From Brassica napus (taxonomy: Eukaryota > Streptophyta > Magnoliopsida > Brassicales > Brassicaceae), in assembly GCF_020379485.1 (NCBI RefSeq), contig NC_063444.1, positions 8,628,652 to 8,692,651 of the forward strand: a stretch of DNA of 64,000 nucleotides, in the 5' to 3' direction. Below, in pieces: positions 23,092 to 34,241 of the stretch. The translations under genes and the position numbers were made by a program. How positions within the stretch are numbered: the first letter of the stretch is position 1; every line of letters begins with the position of its first letter. The notes beneath the pieces were generated by a model, which did not search any database, was not told the DNA's origin, and saw only the letters and a program-made list of their open reading frames with translations.

Positions 23092-23470
23092 GCATGACTC
23101 TGATAACTTACGCCCAAAATCTAGATTAAAATGGAAGATTACCACAGTGTTAAAAAAAAATGGAAGATTACCATACAATTATATATTAGCCCACAAGCCT
23201 TTCAAGTCTCAATGTGAGATATTTGATAGGATAGACTGAGAGATCACGAACATTTTTGGTATGATCACGAACATGTCCTGAAGTTTCTCTTGAATCATTT
23301 ACTCGGGTTGACATGGACTGAGAGATCACGTTATGTCGGGTTTGAACTCGGGTTGTGTCACATAATTAAGAAATGTTTTGTGTATCAAAAGTATAATAGT
23401 TTCTCTAATTTGTTTTTGTATAAACGCAAACACATATTGTGTCAAAACAAATTTAAACCGTACTTTTGTT
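23092..23470. other. Intergenic, no gene
   Basis: It contains a local near-duplication (GAGATCACGAACAT twice, about 23240-23275). No gene is seen. Confidence 0.4.
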
Positions 23471-23475
23471 TAAGA

Positions 23476-23630
23476 TATTAGCATATAGAAAGTATATATA
23501 ATTAGCCGTTAGTATTCCTGTAATTACTCTGTGGTAACTATCGTATATCTCCTTCCATCTTTGTATATTCTCTGTATATATAAACAGAGCTCCTCTTCTT
23601 AATGGATTATTCAGTTCTCCAAAGCCAATA
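23476..23630 (+). repeat. 5' LTR of Copia-2
   Basis: 155 bp with a TATA box (TATATATAAA, about 23575-23584) followed by the CAGAGCTCCTC leader. It is colinear with 27923-28077 without gaps. Confidence 0.95.
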
Positions 23631-23739
23631 TGGTATCAGAGCCCCATAGGTTCTAAACCTAATTTTATTTTATTTTTCTGCTTCTTCTTTCTCTTTCTTG
23701 CCGTCTAACATACTCTCTCTCTCTGTTTTTCACGACACC

Positions 23740-26700
23740 ATGACCACTGAATCAACAGCAGAAAGAACTTCTGTGTTCAATAATCAAGATCCACAAGCCA
23801 CACTTCTGTCTGTAAACATGTCTAGCGTGACAAAACTCACGCATCAAAACTATCTCATGTGGGGAAGACAAGTTCGTGCCTTACTTGAAGGACATGAACT
23901 CCAACAGTTCATCGATGGATCTGGTGATGGTGTGCCCTCTCCTACAATTCAAGTGAACGCCGTCTCAAGTCCTAATCCAGCGTATGCTCCATGGAGACGT
24001 CAAGATCGGCTGTTGTATAGCGCAATCATTGGTGCCATAACGCTACCGCTTCAAACGATAGTCTCCACTGCCAATACCACAAAAGAAGTATGGGATACGC
24101 TTGCTGAAACGTTTGGCAATCCCACTCGAGGCCACATCCGTCAGCTGAAGAACCAGATCAACAAGGGTTTGAAAGGTACGAAGACTATTAGTGAGTACAT
24201 GCGTGGCATCAAATCTAAAGCCGACGAGCTAGCACTCCTTGGCAAACCAATGGATCCAGAAGATCTTACTGAAAACATTTTAGGAGGCCTCAGTGAAGAA
24301 TACAAGTCAGAAATCGATGCTGTCAATGGGCGTGACAAACCCATCTCGTTCAATGAACTTTATGAAAGGTTACTTAATAGAGAGGCAATGATCTTGTGCA
24401 CTGAAACCTCAGCCGTTGCTCCTATTGTTGCACATGCTGCAGACAGTCGCCCACGCTACAATTCACGCACTCCACATCAACAACAAAACCGGTTTCCACA
24501 CCAGACCTCGCAGCACAACAACCAGTATCACCAGCATCAGAACCGTTTCTCCAAACCATACCTTGGTCGTTGTCAAGCCTGTGGTGCGCACGGACACAGT
24601 GCGAAGTACTGCCCAGAATATCGGATCGTCAAAGGAAATGGCTCTGCATCACAGTGGCCATCTTCACACTCAGCTCCTCCACAATGGCAGCAACAACAAC
24701 AAACTCCTCAGTCCCATCAGTCATGGCAGCCTCGTGCAAATCCAGCCTTGATGTCAGACTCTTCCACATGGCTTCTTGACTCCGGCGCGTCTCATCACAT
24801 GACCTCTGACCTGGCTAATCTTTCGATGCATACTCCTTACCATGGAGGTGATGACGTCCTCTTAGGTGATGGCTCTGCGTTGCAGATTTCACACTCTGGT
24901 TCTAGCTCTCTTCCTTCTTATACTAAACCCTTTTTCATTAATAATATTTTGTGTGTTCCTTCTCTAGACAAAAATCTCATATCAGTTTTTCAATTGTGTA
25001 AAGCTAATGATGCGGCTGTTATTTTTACTCCCACTTATTTCCAGGTGAGAGATTTACAAACCGGGGTCCTTCGGGTACAAGGAACACCTAAACATGGCAC
25101 CTATGAATGGCCAAAAGCTCTCAGCTCCACTCCACCTTCTCTTGCTTTTGCATCTTTAGTGAAAACTACTCTTACCGATTGGCATTCTCGCTTAGGTCAT
25201 CCGGCTTTATCAATTCTTCAAAAAGTTATTTCTAAGTTTCAGTTACCTCTTGTTTCCAATGTTCTGTTAGCTAAACCTTGCTCCGCTTGTTCTATTAATA
25301 AAATGCATAAGTTGCCTTTTTCATCTTCATCTCTAAGATCGTCTCACCCATTAGACATTGTTTTCTCTGATGTTTGGACCTCTCCGATTCACTCGATTGA
25401 TGGTTTTAAATATTATGTGCTTTTTGTAGATCATTACACTAGGTACACATGGCTTTACCCTTTAAAACAAAAATCTCAGGTTTATGAAGTATTCATTAAG
25501 TTCAAAAGTTTAGTTGAAAATCGATTTCAACATAAATTAAGAACTCTATACTCTGATAATGGGGGTGAATACATTGGCCTTGCTGCATTTCTTTCATCGC
25601 AGGGCATATCACATATGACAAGCCCTCCTCATACTCCTGAGCATAATGGCATTGCCGAGCGCCGTCATAGACATATAGTCGAAACAGGTCTTGCTCTCAT
25701 GTCACATGCCTCGATGCCAAAAGGATATTGGTCTTATGCATTTGTCACAGCTGTTTATTTAATCAATAGAATGCCTACTCAAAACTTAGACTTTCAAACA
25801 CCTTTCGAAAAATTGCATAGACATTCCCCGAATTATCATAAGCTTCGTATTTTTGGTTGTTTATGTTTTCCATGGCTGAAACCTTATGCTACCCATAAGC
25901 TTGATGATAGATCAAAACCTTGTGTTTTCTTAGGATATTCATTAACTCAAAGTGCATATCTATGTTTAGACAGATCAACAGGGCGGGTTTACACTTCTCG
26001 TCATGTTATCTTTCATGAATCAGTGTTTCCATTTACAACATCTTCTCCAGTGATTGCACAAGTTGATGACTCTGATTTGCATTCTTCTTCTAACGCACCT
26101 GTTTCTGTTATTAGTTCGATCTCTAACTTGCAGGTACCAACTCAAACTGTAGTTCCACCTCCACCTCCATCACTGTCCACTCCCCCTACTACAACTGCAC
26201 CAACCGCCAGTGTTTCAACAGAACCGGTGAATGAAACCAGCGCATCAACTGAGCCATCAGTACCAGTCGCCACTGCATCAAACCCGCCTCTTCCTGCTCC
26301 AACAAGGACCAGCAATAGACAACGAAAGCCAGTTCAAAAATTAAATCTCCACACACATGTTGACAGTCCACCAACTACCATCCCTCGCTCTGTTGCAGAA
26401 GCCCTAAAATGTCCCTATTGGAGGAAAGCCATGAGCGAAGAGATGGACTCTCAACTTAAAGAAAGAACATGGGATCTTACTGATGCTGCTCAAGCTGCAA
26501 ATGTGGTAGGATGCAGATGGATATTCACCATTAAAAGAAAACCGGATGGCTCCATTGATAGGTACAAAGCCCGCTTGGTCGCAAAGGGGTTTACACAGAG
26601 ACCGGGCATAGATTTCCATGATACCTTTAGCCCAGTAGTCAAACCAGCTACAATCCGGATTGTCCTAAGCACAGCCACCAACAAGAACTGGCCATTACGT

Positions 26701-27477
26701 CAACTAGATGTCAACACGGCGTTTCTGCAAGGACACTTAGAGGAAGAAGTTTTTATGGCTCAGCCTCCTGGGTTCGTTGATAAAGACAACCCCACAGCAG
26801 TCTGTAAGCTACGCAAGGCTATATATGGACTAAAACAAGCTCCTAGAGCTTGGTACAATGAGCTACGTAACTTCCTGCTACACTCTGGGTTCATCAACTC
26901 TCTTGCCGACGCCTCTCTCTTTATCTACAAGAACAATGGCGTTTACCTCTACATGTTGGTTTATGTCGATGACATAATCATCACCGGAAGCAGTCCATCC
27001 CACATAAACCGGTTTATCGATTCCCTTTCTCATCGTTTCTCTATTAAGGACTTAGGTCCTTTATCTTATTTTCTTGGGATTGAAGTATTAAGCTCATCTC
27101 AAGGTTTACATTTGTGTCAAAATAGGTACATCACGGATTTATTACAGAGAATGCAGATGTCCAACACAAAGACAGTCTCTACACCGATGTGTCCCAATAC
27201 ATCTCTTTCACTTAATTCCGGTTCAACATTAGATGATCCTACACAATATCGAATGGCGGTAGGCAGCTTGCAATATCTATCGCTCACACGACCAGACATC
27301 TCTTTTGCCGTCAACAAACTATCACAGTTCATGCACCAGCCAACGACGGAACACTGGACAGCTGTAAAAAGAGTTCTCCGGTACCTCTCTGGCACAAGAT
27401 CACATGGGATCTTCTTCTCCAGTCAAAACAGTCCGACATTACATGCCTTTACCGACGCAGATTGGGCTGGGAACTGA
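23740..27477 (+). CDS. Copia-2 Gag-Pol polyprotein, stopped in RNase H
   Basis: ATG 23740 is the first ATG after the primer site; an in-frame TTG at 23698 is unlikely. Domains in order: gag (about residues 30-230), CCHC zinc knuckle (Cys278 to about 291, CQACGAHGHSAKYC), aspartic protease DSGASHH (Asp347), HHCC pre-integrase (WHSRLGH from 481), integrase DDE core with YSDNGGEY and HNGIAERRHRH, and reverse transcriptase with YVDD at 1075-1078. RNase H follows, beginning at FTDADW. The frame is uninterrupted for 1245 codons until TGA at 27475-27477. It encodes everything needed for replication except a complete RNase H. The short LTRs and domain order fit an Ale-like copia lineage, but I cannot confirm that. 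Confidence 0.95.
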   Translation: MTTESTAERTSVFNNQDPQATLLSVNMSSVTKLTHQNYLMWGRQVRALLEGHELQQFIDGSGDGVPSPTIQVNAVSSPNPAYAPWRRQDRLLYSAIIGAITLPLQTIVSTANTTKEVWDTLAETFGNPTRGHIRQLKNQINKGLKGTKTISEYMRGIKSKADELALLGKPMDPEDLTENILGGLSEEYKSEIDAVNGRDKPISFNELYERLLNREAMILCTETSAVAPIVAHAADSRPRYNSRTPHQQQNRFPHQTSQHNNQYHQHQNRFSKPYLGRCQACGAHGHSAKYCPEYRIVKGNGSASQWPSSHSAPPQWQQQQQTPQSHQSWQPRANPALMSDSSTWLLDSGASHHMTSDLANLSMHTPYHGGDDVLLGDGSALQISHSGSSSLPSYTKPFFINNILCVPSLDKNLISVFQLCKANDAAVIFTPTYFQVRDLQTGVLRVQGTPKHGTYEWPKALSSTPPSLAFASLVKTTLTDWHSRLGHPALSILQKVISKFQLPLVSNVLLAKPCSACSINKMHKLPFSSSSLRSSHPLDIVFSDVWTSPIHSIDGFKYYVLFVDHYTRYTWLYPLKQKSQVYEVFIKFKSLVENRFQHKLRTLYSDNGGEYIGLAAFLSSQGISHMTSPPHTPEHNGIAERRHRHIVETGLALMSHASMPKGYWSYAFVTAVYLINRMPTQNLDFQTPFEKLHRHSPNYHKLRIFGCLCFPWLKPYATHKLDDRSKPCVFLGYSLTQSAYLCLDRSTGRVYTSRHVIFHESVFPFTTSSPVIAQVDDSDLHSSSNAPVSVISSISNLQVPTQTVVPPPPPSLSTPPTTTAPTASVSTEPVNETSASTEPSVPVATASNPPLPAPTRTSNRQRKPVQKLNLHTHVDSPPTTIPRSVAEALKCPYWRKAMSEEMDSQLKERTWDLTDAAQAANVVGCRWIFTIKRKPDGSIDRYKARLVAKGFTQRPGIDFHDTFSPVVKPATIRIVLSTATNKNWPLRQLDVNTAFLQGHLEEEVFMAQPPGFVDKDNPTAVCKLRKAIYGLKQAPRAWYNELRNFLLHSGFINSLADASLFIYKNNGVYLYMLVYVDDIIITGSSPSHINRFIDSLSHRFSIKDLGPLSYFLGIEVLSSSQGLHLCQNRYITDLLQRMQMSNTKTVSTPMCPNTSLSLNSGSTLDDPTQYRMAVGSLQYLSLTRPDISFAVNKLSQFMHQPTTEHWTAVKRVLRYLSGTRSHGIFFSSQNSPTLHAFTDADWAGN

Positions 27478-27915
27478 GATGACTACACATCAACCGGTGC
27501 TTATATTGTCTATCTTGGTAGTCATCCAGTTGCGTGGTCTTCGAAGAAACAGACAGGAGTTGCAAGATCATCGACTGAAGCAGAGTATCGATCAGTTGCA
27601 GCGACAGCAGCTGAGCTATGTTGGACCACTTCACTCATAAAGGAACTCGGTCTACCTATATCACAGACACCAGCTATCTACTGTGACAACATGGGAGCCA
27701 CATACTTAGCCGCAAACCCGGTATTTCATTCTCGCATGAAACATTTAGCTCTAGACTACCACTTTGTTCGGCATCAAGTGCAGAATGGTATAGTCCGGGT
27801 CTCTCATGTGTCTACTCATGACCAGTTGGCAGATGCATTAACCAAGCCACTCTCTCGACCTCGATTTGAAGGCCTGTGCATCAAGATTGGACTCTCCTCT
27901 GGTGGTCCATCTTGA
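27478..27915 (+). pseudogene. Rest of Copia-2 RNase H, in frame after one nonsense codon
   Basis: The same frame continues from the TGA at 27475 for 145 more codons to TGA 27913-27915. It includes STEAEY, YCDNMGA and LDYHFVR, the remaining RNase H active-site motifs. No indel is present. The single nonsense codon lies just after the first catalytic Asp of RNase H. It fits a one-base substitution at a Ser or Arg codon. Confidence 0.93.
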
Positions 27916-27922
27916 GGGGGTG

Positions 27923-28077
27923 TATTAGCATATAGAAAGTATATATAATTAGCCGTTAGTATTCCTGTAATTACTCTGTGGTAACTATCGTATATCTCTT
28001 TCCATCTTTGTATATTCTCTGTATATATAAACAGAGCTCCTCTTTTTAATGGATTATTCAGTTCTCCAAAGCCAATA
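27923..28077 (+). repeat. 3' LTR of Copia-2
   Basis: 155 bp, identical to the 5' LTR except for two C-to-T differences (in ATCTCT and CTCCTCTTT). Confidence 0.95.
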
Positions 28078-28082
28078 TAAGA

Positions 28083-29069
28083 AGTAGTTAGACTAATCAT
28101 ATATATAATTACTCATAATTTTTTGATGTCCAAAAGCAAATATGAGAAGTAGAAGAAATTTTCCACAAGTTTGAATTCAAACGAAGAATTATCTTTGAGG
28201 TTTTCCTTGTAGAAAGATAATATAACTCACATGTCAACTACTTAAATCATAGTCCCTTGAACTTGGTGAGCACTAAGAATTGTGATTTTTGGTCAAGATG
28301 TTTGACGCCAACTTACTATTGACTTATTGAACGCATCTTTTATTGGCTGCATATACAGTTTTTGCGTGTTTGACTCCTTTTTCGTACTTATATAGTGGAA
28401 ATTTTTGGTATTTGGATTGGGTTTTCAAGTGTTTGAAGTATTTTACAATTACTTGAAAGCCTAATATTCAATTCAAGATAAGTAAATTTTAATGTTAAAG
28501 TTATTTGAGTAACTTAAATTGATTTTAAAAAATAGTATTGAAATCTTATTGGTGATTTTTTTTTGTCAACATACTATTGGTGATTTCTTAATGAAAACTT
28601 CAAGTCTCTGGTCCATCGGATGTGTACATTCTTTTGTACATATTACATAGTCCTTGGATTTGTGTATTTCAATAAGGCGTTAGAAAGCTCCATCAAATAA
28701 ACCCACCGCCTAATCGACGAACTAGTGACAGCTGGTTAACGGTAATTACATCTATTTTGGGTTATTGAAATGACAATACTTATGCGTAAATTTTCTTACA
28801 ATAAAATAGTCACGTTGGTATAATTAAGTTTATATTATATTCTTTAACTTGTTACTTGTAACGCGTTATCAGCTTGGGACGATAATAAAATAGTCATTGC
28901 TCACGTCATATATAGACGATCGTTAATTAATAACAAATTTTTCTAGATTGGGAAATTTATTTTGTTTGCTACAGTTTTTATTATCGAACACAAATTACAA
29001 ATATAATACAATTATACAGTTAAAGAAAATGAAGCTAATAAAATAAATTTTAGTGATATATGAAATATA
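28083..29069. other. Intergenic between two Copia elements
   Basis: AT-rich. CGTTATCAGC at about 28864 resembles the Copia-1 primer site, but no LTR precedes it. AATAAAATAGTCA occurs twice (about 28801 and 28886). No gene is seen. Confidence 0.4.
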
Positions 29070-29078
29070 TGTTTTCAG

Positions 29079-29879
29079 ATGTAGAAAACCACCGACTTGG
29101 ATTTTGTTGCCTTAAATCTCTCTAGAGATAATTACTTGTAATGGGCACTTGATACTAAGATCATCTTGAAATCCAAGGGACTCGATGAGTATATCACCGA
29201 TGGCAATAATGCAAGTGAGAAAGATAGATACAGTGCGATATTAGTTATACGCCATCATCTTATTGAGAGTCTCAAAGATCAATATTTGACTATTGAGAAT
29301 CCTCTATACCTTTGGACAGAGTTGAAAACGAGATATGACCACCAGAGCACGGTGTTATTACCAAATGCTACATATGATTGGAAGAATCTCAGAATCCAGG
29401 ACTTTAAGTCCGTGGACGAGTATAACTCGGCCCTGTTTAAAATAGTTGCGAAATTGAAACTGTGTGGTGAGGATATAACATATAAGGATATGCTTGAGAA
29501 AACCATTTCCACCTTCCACACAGGCAATGTATTGTTACAACAACAGTACCGTGAGAAAGGCTTTTCTACTTATGCTAATCTGATCTCTTGTTTATTGCTT
29601 GCGGAGCAAAACAATGAGTTGTTGATGAGGAACAGTGAATTGAGACCTCCTGGATCAAACCCATTACCTGAGGCACATGCGACCGTAGAGGCTAAGAAAG
29701 AGTCGAATCATGTCCAAAGTGATAGCCAACACAACCGTGGTCGTGGAAAATGGCATGGACGTGGTGGTCGAGACCGAAACTCGTTTGGTCGAGGTCAAGG
29801 CAACTCATATGGTTGTGGCTCCTATGGAGGCCGTAGACATGGCCGAGGCCGTGGTACATCTTTCAAGCCACAAAACTGA
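29079..29879 (+). pseudogene. Copia-3 gag
   Basis: The expected ATG (29079) is followed at once by TAG, and another stop lies near 29127. From 29166 a 237-codon frame continues with the UBN2 core (LWTELKTRYDHQ, YREKGFSTYANLISCL). It then has a Gly/Arg-rich tail (about 29740-29870) of RGR and GRG repeats, typical of nucleic-acid binding. It aligns with the Copia-1 gag but carries this extra tail. Confidence 0.8.
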
Positions 29880-29887
29880 CCAAATCC

Positions 29888-30085
29888 GTGTGCCATAGAT
29901 GTGGTATGGATAATCATTGGGCTAAGACATGTAGGACTCCCAAACATCTCGTTGACCTCTACCAAGAGAGTTTGAAAGGGAAGAATCCTGAAGCTCATAT
30001 GACTTATCAAGATGGTGAAGATGATTTCAATCATGAACGAGACGATGTTATGGATTATGAAACTTCATATTGTTTAAAAGAATGA
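29888..30085 (+). pseudogene. Copia-3 zinc knuckle fragment
   Basis: In a frame shifted relative to gag, the CCHC knuckle reads CHRCGMDNHWAKTC. It is followed by TPKHLVDLYQESLKGKN and an acidic stretch. Between gag and this piece lie a TGA and a frame change, so the nucleocapsid is separated from the capsid. Confidence 0.8.
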
Positions 30086-30336
30086 AGTTGAATTCGACAT
30101 CTATGTTTTGTGTTCTTTGCTTTGTGTTTTCCATGTTTTGATTGCTTTGAACTTATTTTATTAATGAATAAAAGTTTTTATATGAAGTCTCTAAAGTATC
30201 ATTCCGGGTATAGCCAGTCTCATAGAGGGCTACGGTCAGGCTAACATCATGGTGCCTAAGGGTACGCATCTAGAGATATCTAATGCATTGTATTCACCCA
30301 GATCTAAGAGAAGCCTATTGAGCTAAAGACATTCGA

Positions 30337-31074
30337 ATGAATGATTTTCATATTGAGACTAAGGGCAAAAGAAACAAAGAGTTCCTTCAGATCATAGAAA
30401 TCGGCCAAGGACATAAGAAAGTCCTAGAGTCTATACCTACACTCTCTACTGGCCTTTATTACGCCAAGGTCAGTAAGATGGAGGCCAATGCCACATTTAA
30501 TAAAGTGGCCACCGAGAATTTTACTCTCTGGCACGACCGGTTTTTGAATACAAACGACCATCCCTTTTTTTTAAAGACTATACGTCTTGATAATGCTGGT
30601 GAGTTCACGTCCCAAGTGTTTAATGATTACTGTATGTCCATGGGGGTAAGTGTGGAACACTCCGTGGCACATGTACATACACAGAACAGCTTGGTCGAAT
30701 CATTCATAAAACGAATTCAGCTAATACGTAGACCATTGCTTATGAGGTCTAAGCTTCCGGCCACAGCTTGGGGACACGCGGTCTTGCACGCGGCCGAACT
30801 GATTCGTATAAGACCGTCTAGTGAACATAAATATTCTCCATCACAATTGCTTACGGGTCATAAGCCAGACATATCCCATCTTAAGACATTTGGTTGTGCC
30901 GTGTATGTACCAATTGCTCCACCACAGAGAACAAAGATGGGACCTCAAAGGAGGATGGAGATATATGTTGGATATGATTCCCCCACAATTATAAAATACC
31001 TTGAGCCAACTACAAGTGATTTAAGGCCAGGTATGCGGATTGTGACTTTGATAAATCCGAACATCCAACATTAG
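30337..31074 (+). pseudogene. Copia-3 pre-integrase/integrase with internal deletion
   Basis: The frame begins in the pre-integrase region (TGLYYAKV, then FTLWHDRF). It jumps directly to FFLKTIRLDNAGEFTS. The rest of the HHCC finger and the first catalytic Asp are therefore lost. The second Asp (RLDNAGEF) and the Glu motif (HTQNSLVESFIKR) remain, as does the C-terminal GHKPDISHLKTFGCAVYVP block. The enzyme cannot be active. Confidence 0.82.
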
Positions 31075-31204
31075 GGGAGAGAATAATAAGCTAGTAAAAG
31101 AAATTACATGGAATCAAACATCCTTATCTTGGCAAGATCCTTGGACTCAGGAATGTGATTTAGAAGTCCAAAAGATTATACATTTACAAAAGCTAGCTAA
31201 TCAA

Positions 31205-31757
31205 TTGCCAGATTCCTTTGCTGACCCGAAAAGAGTGACTAAATTATATATACCAGCTGCTAATGCACCAATCAGAATTTATGTTCAAGAGGGACACAAT
31301 CAAGTTGCTACAGAGTCTAGACAATGTTTGAAACGTGGTAGACCAATAGGTTTCAAAGATAAGAACCCTCAGAAAACTAAGAAAGGTGCAGAGAATGAAA
31401 CCGAGGTTGTTGAAACCCTAGACACGACCGCAGCTGTTCTTAAATCCCGGGACTTAACCGCGGCCGATCCCAAAACCCTAATAGCGATCGCGGCGGATCA
31501 TGATTGCTTAGATGCGGCCGGCCCTGATGTATCTAATACTGATTCTTGGGACGCCAAGATTCAAGGTACTGAAGGTCCTGAATGAGATCTCAATAAACTA
31601 TGTCTTGTCTGAGATACAATGGAACATAAAGAATGTCGACATTGATGATATATTTGCATGCAATGTAGCACTTGAAATCATGGATGATAATGAGGATCAT
31701 GAACCCACGTCTATTTATGAGTGCACTCAACGATCAGATTGGATCAAATGGAAATAA
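31205..31757 (+). pseudogene. Copia-3 integrase-RT linker
   Basis: An Ala/Thr/Asp-rich linker (31205-31585) is followed in another frame by YVLSEIQWNIKNVDIDDIFA (31512-31757). These low-complexity pieces are normally continuous between integrase and RT. Confidence 0.6.
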
Positions 31758-31766
31758 GCTATAAAC

Positions 31767-32450
31767 GTGGAGTTAAACTCTTTAAAGAAGAGAGATGTCT
31801 TTGGACCAATAGTCCGAACACCATATGATGTTAAACCAGTCGGCTATAAGTGGGTCTTTGTGAGGAAAAGAAATGAACACGGCAAGGTCGTGAGATATAA
31901 AGCACGGCTTGTTGCACAAGGATTCTCACAGAGACCAGGGATCGATTATGACGAGACATACTCCCATGTGGTGGATGCTACAACTTTTAGATTCCTGATA
32001 AGTCTGGCTATAAGAGAGAAATTAGACTTGCGGTTAATGGATGTTGTAATTGCATACTTATATGGGCCACTGGATAATGAGATTTATATGAAAGTACCAG
32101 AGGGTATAGAGTTGAAAAAAAAATTGAGTGCTCGAGAACAACACTGTATAAAGTTGAATAAGTCACTTTATGGATTGAAACAATCGGGCCGAATGTGGTA
32201 CAATATGTTAAGTGAGTACCTAGAGAGAGAATGATACAAGAATGATACAAGAATGATCTGATCAGCCCTTGTATCTTTATAAAGAAATTCGGCCAGGGCT
32301 TTGTGTTTATAGCAGTGTATGTTGATGATTTGAATATCCTCGGAACCTCTGGAGAGATCTTCCAAACAGTTGAATAACTTAAGAAAGAATTCGAGATGAA
32401 AGATCTTGGAAAAACAAAGTTTTGTTTGGGATTACAGCTTGAGTACATAA
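31767..32450 (+). pseudogene. Copia-3 reverse transcriptase
   Basis: The frame 31767-32234 covers YKWVFVRKRN, RYKARLVAQGFSQRPGIDY and SLYGLKQSGRMWYN. It is cut by a TGA at about 32232 beside a small duplication (GATACAAGAAT repeated, about 32232-32252). The active-site region (YVDD, GTATGTTGATGAT near 32317) follows in a different frame. Confidence 0.82.
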
Positions 32451-32686
32451 GAGATGGAATCCTTGTGCATCAAATGGCATATACAGAAAAGTACTCAAGA
32501 GATTCAACATGGTCGAGTCTCACCCATTATCTATCCCCATGGTCGTGAGGTCCCTGGGCCTGGACACTGATCTGTTCCATCCTAAGATGGACGATAAAGA
32601 TGTCATTGGTCCCGAAGTGCCACATCTCAGTGCTATAAGAGCTTTGATGTATCTGGCTAGTCACACGACCATATATATGTTTTGCC

Positions 32687-33315
32687 GTGAATCTATTGTC
32701 TAGATTAAGCTCTTGTCCAACCCAAAGACACTGGAACGAGATTAAACATGTTCTTCATTACCTGCAAGGAACGAAAGATTTGGGTTTATTTTATACTAAC
32801 CAAAACAAAGAAGGTTTAGTTGATTTTGCTGATGCAGGTTATCTTTCGGATCCACACAATGCTCGATCACAGATAGGCTATGTTTTCACACATGGTGGAA
32901 CGGCCATATCATGGCGTTCCATGAAGCAGACGATCGCGGCCACATCTTCAAACCATTAGGAGATATTGGCTATACATGAGGCCAGCCGCGAGTGTGTTTG
33001 GTTGAGTTCAATGACCCAACATGTACGAGTTGATTGTGGGATGTCCGAAGGCAAGGACGCACCAACCATGATGTATGAGGACAATGCAGCATGCATTGCT
33101 CAGCTTAAGGACGGCTACATCAAATGAGACAGGACGAAGCACATCTTGCCTAAGTTCTTCTTCACGCATGAACTACAAAAAAAAACGGTGAGGTCCAAGT
33201 GGTCCAAGTGCGTTCCAGTGACAACTCAGCGGATCTATTTACCAAGTCACTTCCTACCTCGACGTTCAGGAAGCTCACGCATCAGATAGGGATGCGTAGA
33301 CTGAAAGACCTTTAG
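32687..33315 (+). pseudogene. Copia-3 RNase H
   Basis: The frame 32687-32959 contains LQGTKDLGLFYTNQ, a DFADAGYLSD active-site segment and KQTIAATSSNH. It stops at a TAG where the catalytic Glu motif (about 32957-32970, GAGATATTGGC) is expected. Sequence through 33315 preserves the NAACIAQLKDGYIK-like block with further stops. Confidence 0.78.
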
Positions 33316-33463
33316 TGATGTTCAGAACAGGGGGAGTAATACGTGTTGTACTCTTTTTCCTTCACCATGGTTTTGTCCCCTTGGGTTTTCCTGGTAAAAA
33401 TTTAATGAGGCAACATCTAAAGTGTATTACAAACTCTGTATGGTTATGACATCCAAGGGGTAG

Positions 33464-33750
33464 TGTTATAAATCATATTGTGGATGTCCATAACCGGCCC
33501 GGTCCATAACCGGCCCGGTCCATAACCGGCCCATACATGAGAGAGAGAGAGACGGCGCCTAGAGAGAAAGTCGGTCAACTCTACTTTCCTTTTCCTTATT
33601 GGTTTATGATTTGTACTATTTCCATATTTGTATTTCCTTTTCTCTAGTCTTCAATTATTCTATGACAGTGTAATTTCCTACATATAAAGGGCTCCTTACG
33701 TTTATGAATATTACAGAAACATACAGATTCTATTCTCTAGTTTCACAACA
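33464..33750 (+). repeat. 3' LTR of Copia-3
   Basis: It starts TGTTATAAATC and ends TTTCACAACA. The 5' part contains CCATAACCGGCC in three close copies (Copia-1 LTRs have one or two). A TATA box (CATATAAAGGG) lies at about 33681. The overall layout matches the Copia-1 5' LTR. Confidence 0.85.
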
Positions 33751-34201
33751 CCAAGCCAATTATTCTAACAACATTTACATTTAGGGTATGAATGGTGACT
33801 AATGAACGACGAGAAACAAATGCATTCCCTAACATTCCTTAAAAAAAATCACCTTTCATAAGGAATAATTTTTTCTTTTCATTCCCTACTATTCTTTTTT
33901 TTTGTAGAAAAATAAAAAACAAATTAATTCCTTGTTAAATAAGGGATGAAACAACCATTCATTTTCATTCCTGCAATTTTGTTTCTCTACTTTTCTTTTG
34001 TATTTCATCTTGTTTCCAGAATGGTTCCAGTCGGATCCTTTATTTTAAAAGTTGGAGTCCTTTAGAAAGAAAGAATGAATTAGTCCTAGTCCTCGTTTTC
34101 GATCAAGAAAAATTCTCAGCACTAGCAAAACTAATTTATATCGATTATGAGCAATCCTCAGAGATTATCACACAATCCGACCGCAAAAGTTTTACATATG
34201 C

Positions 34202-34241
<40 letters not shown>

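Larger units (their letters stand above)
23476..28077 (+). mobile_element. Copia-2: young, nearly intact Ty1/copia retrotransposon
   Basis: Two 155-bp LTRs bracket a single polyprotein frame. The target duplication TAAGA is perfect (23471-23475 and 28078-28082). The primer binding site TGGTATCAGAGC (23631-23642) matches initiator tRNA-Met and abuts the LTR. The polypurine tract GAGGGGGTG precedes the 3' LTR. The element ends are TATTAG...CCAATA rather than the usual TG...CA. The LTRs differ at two sites, both C in the 5' and T in the 3' copy. Confidence 0.96.
29070..33750 (+). mobile_element. Copia-3: decayed sister of Copia-1, 5' LTR missing
   Basis: Homology to Copia-1 starts at the TTTTCAGATG before gag and runs to the end of the 3' LTR (33464-33750). 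Neither a 5' LTR nor the roughly 1.45-kb leader is recognisable. Pol pieces are far better preserved than in Copia-1, but several stops, frameshifts and one internal deletion inactivate them. The polypurine segment lies at about 33452-33463. Confidence 0.85.

Noticed and set aside
28861..28880. CGTTATCAGC as a primer site for Copia-3
   Set aside because: It shares 10 bases with the Copia-1 site, but no LTR end precedes it and the leader that should follow is absent. It may be a relic, but is unproven.
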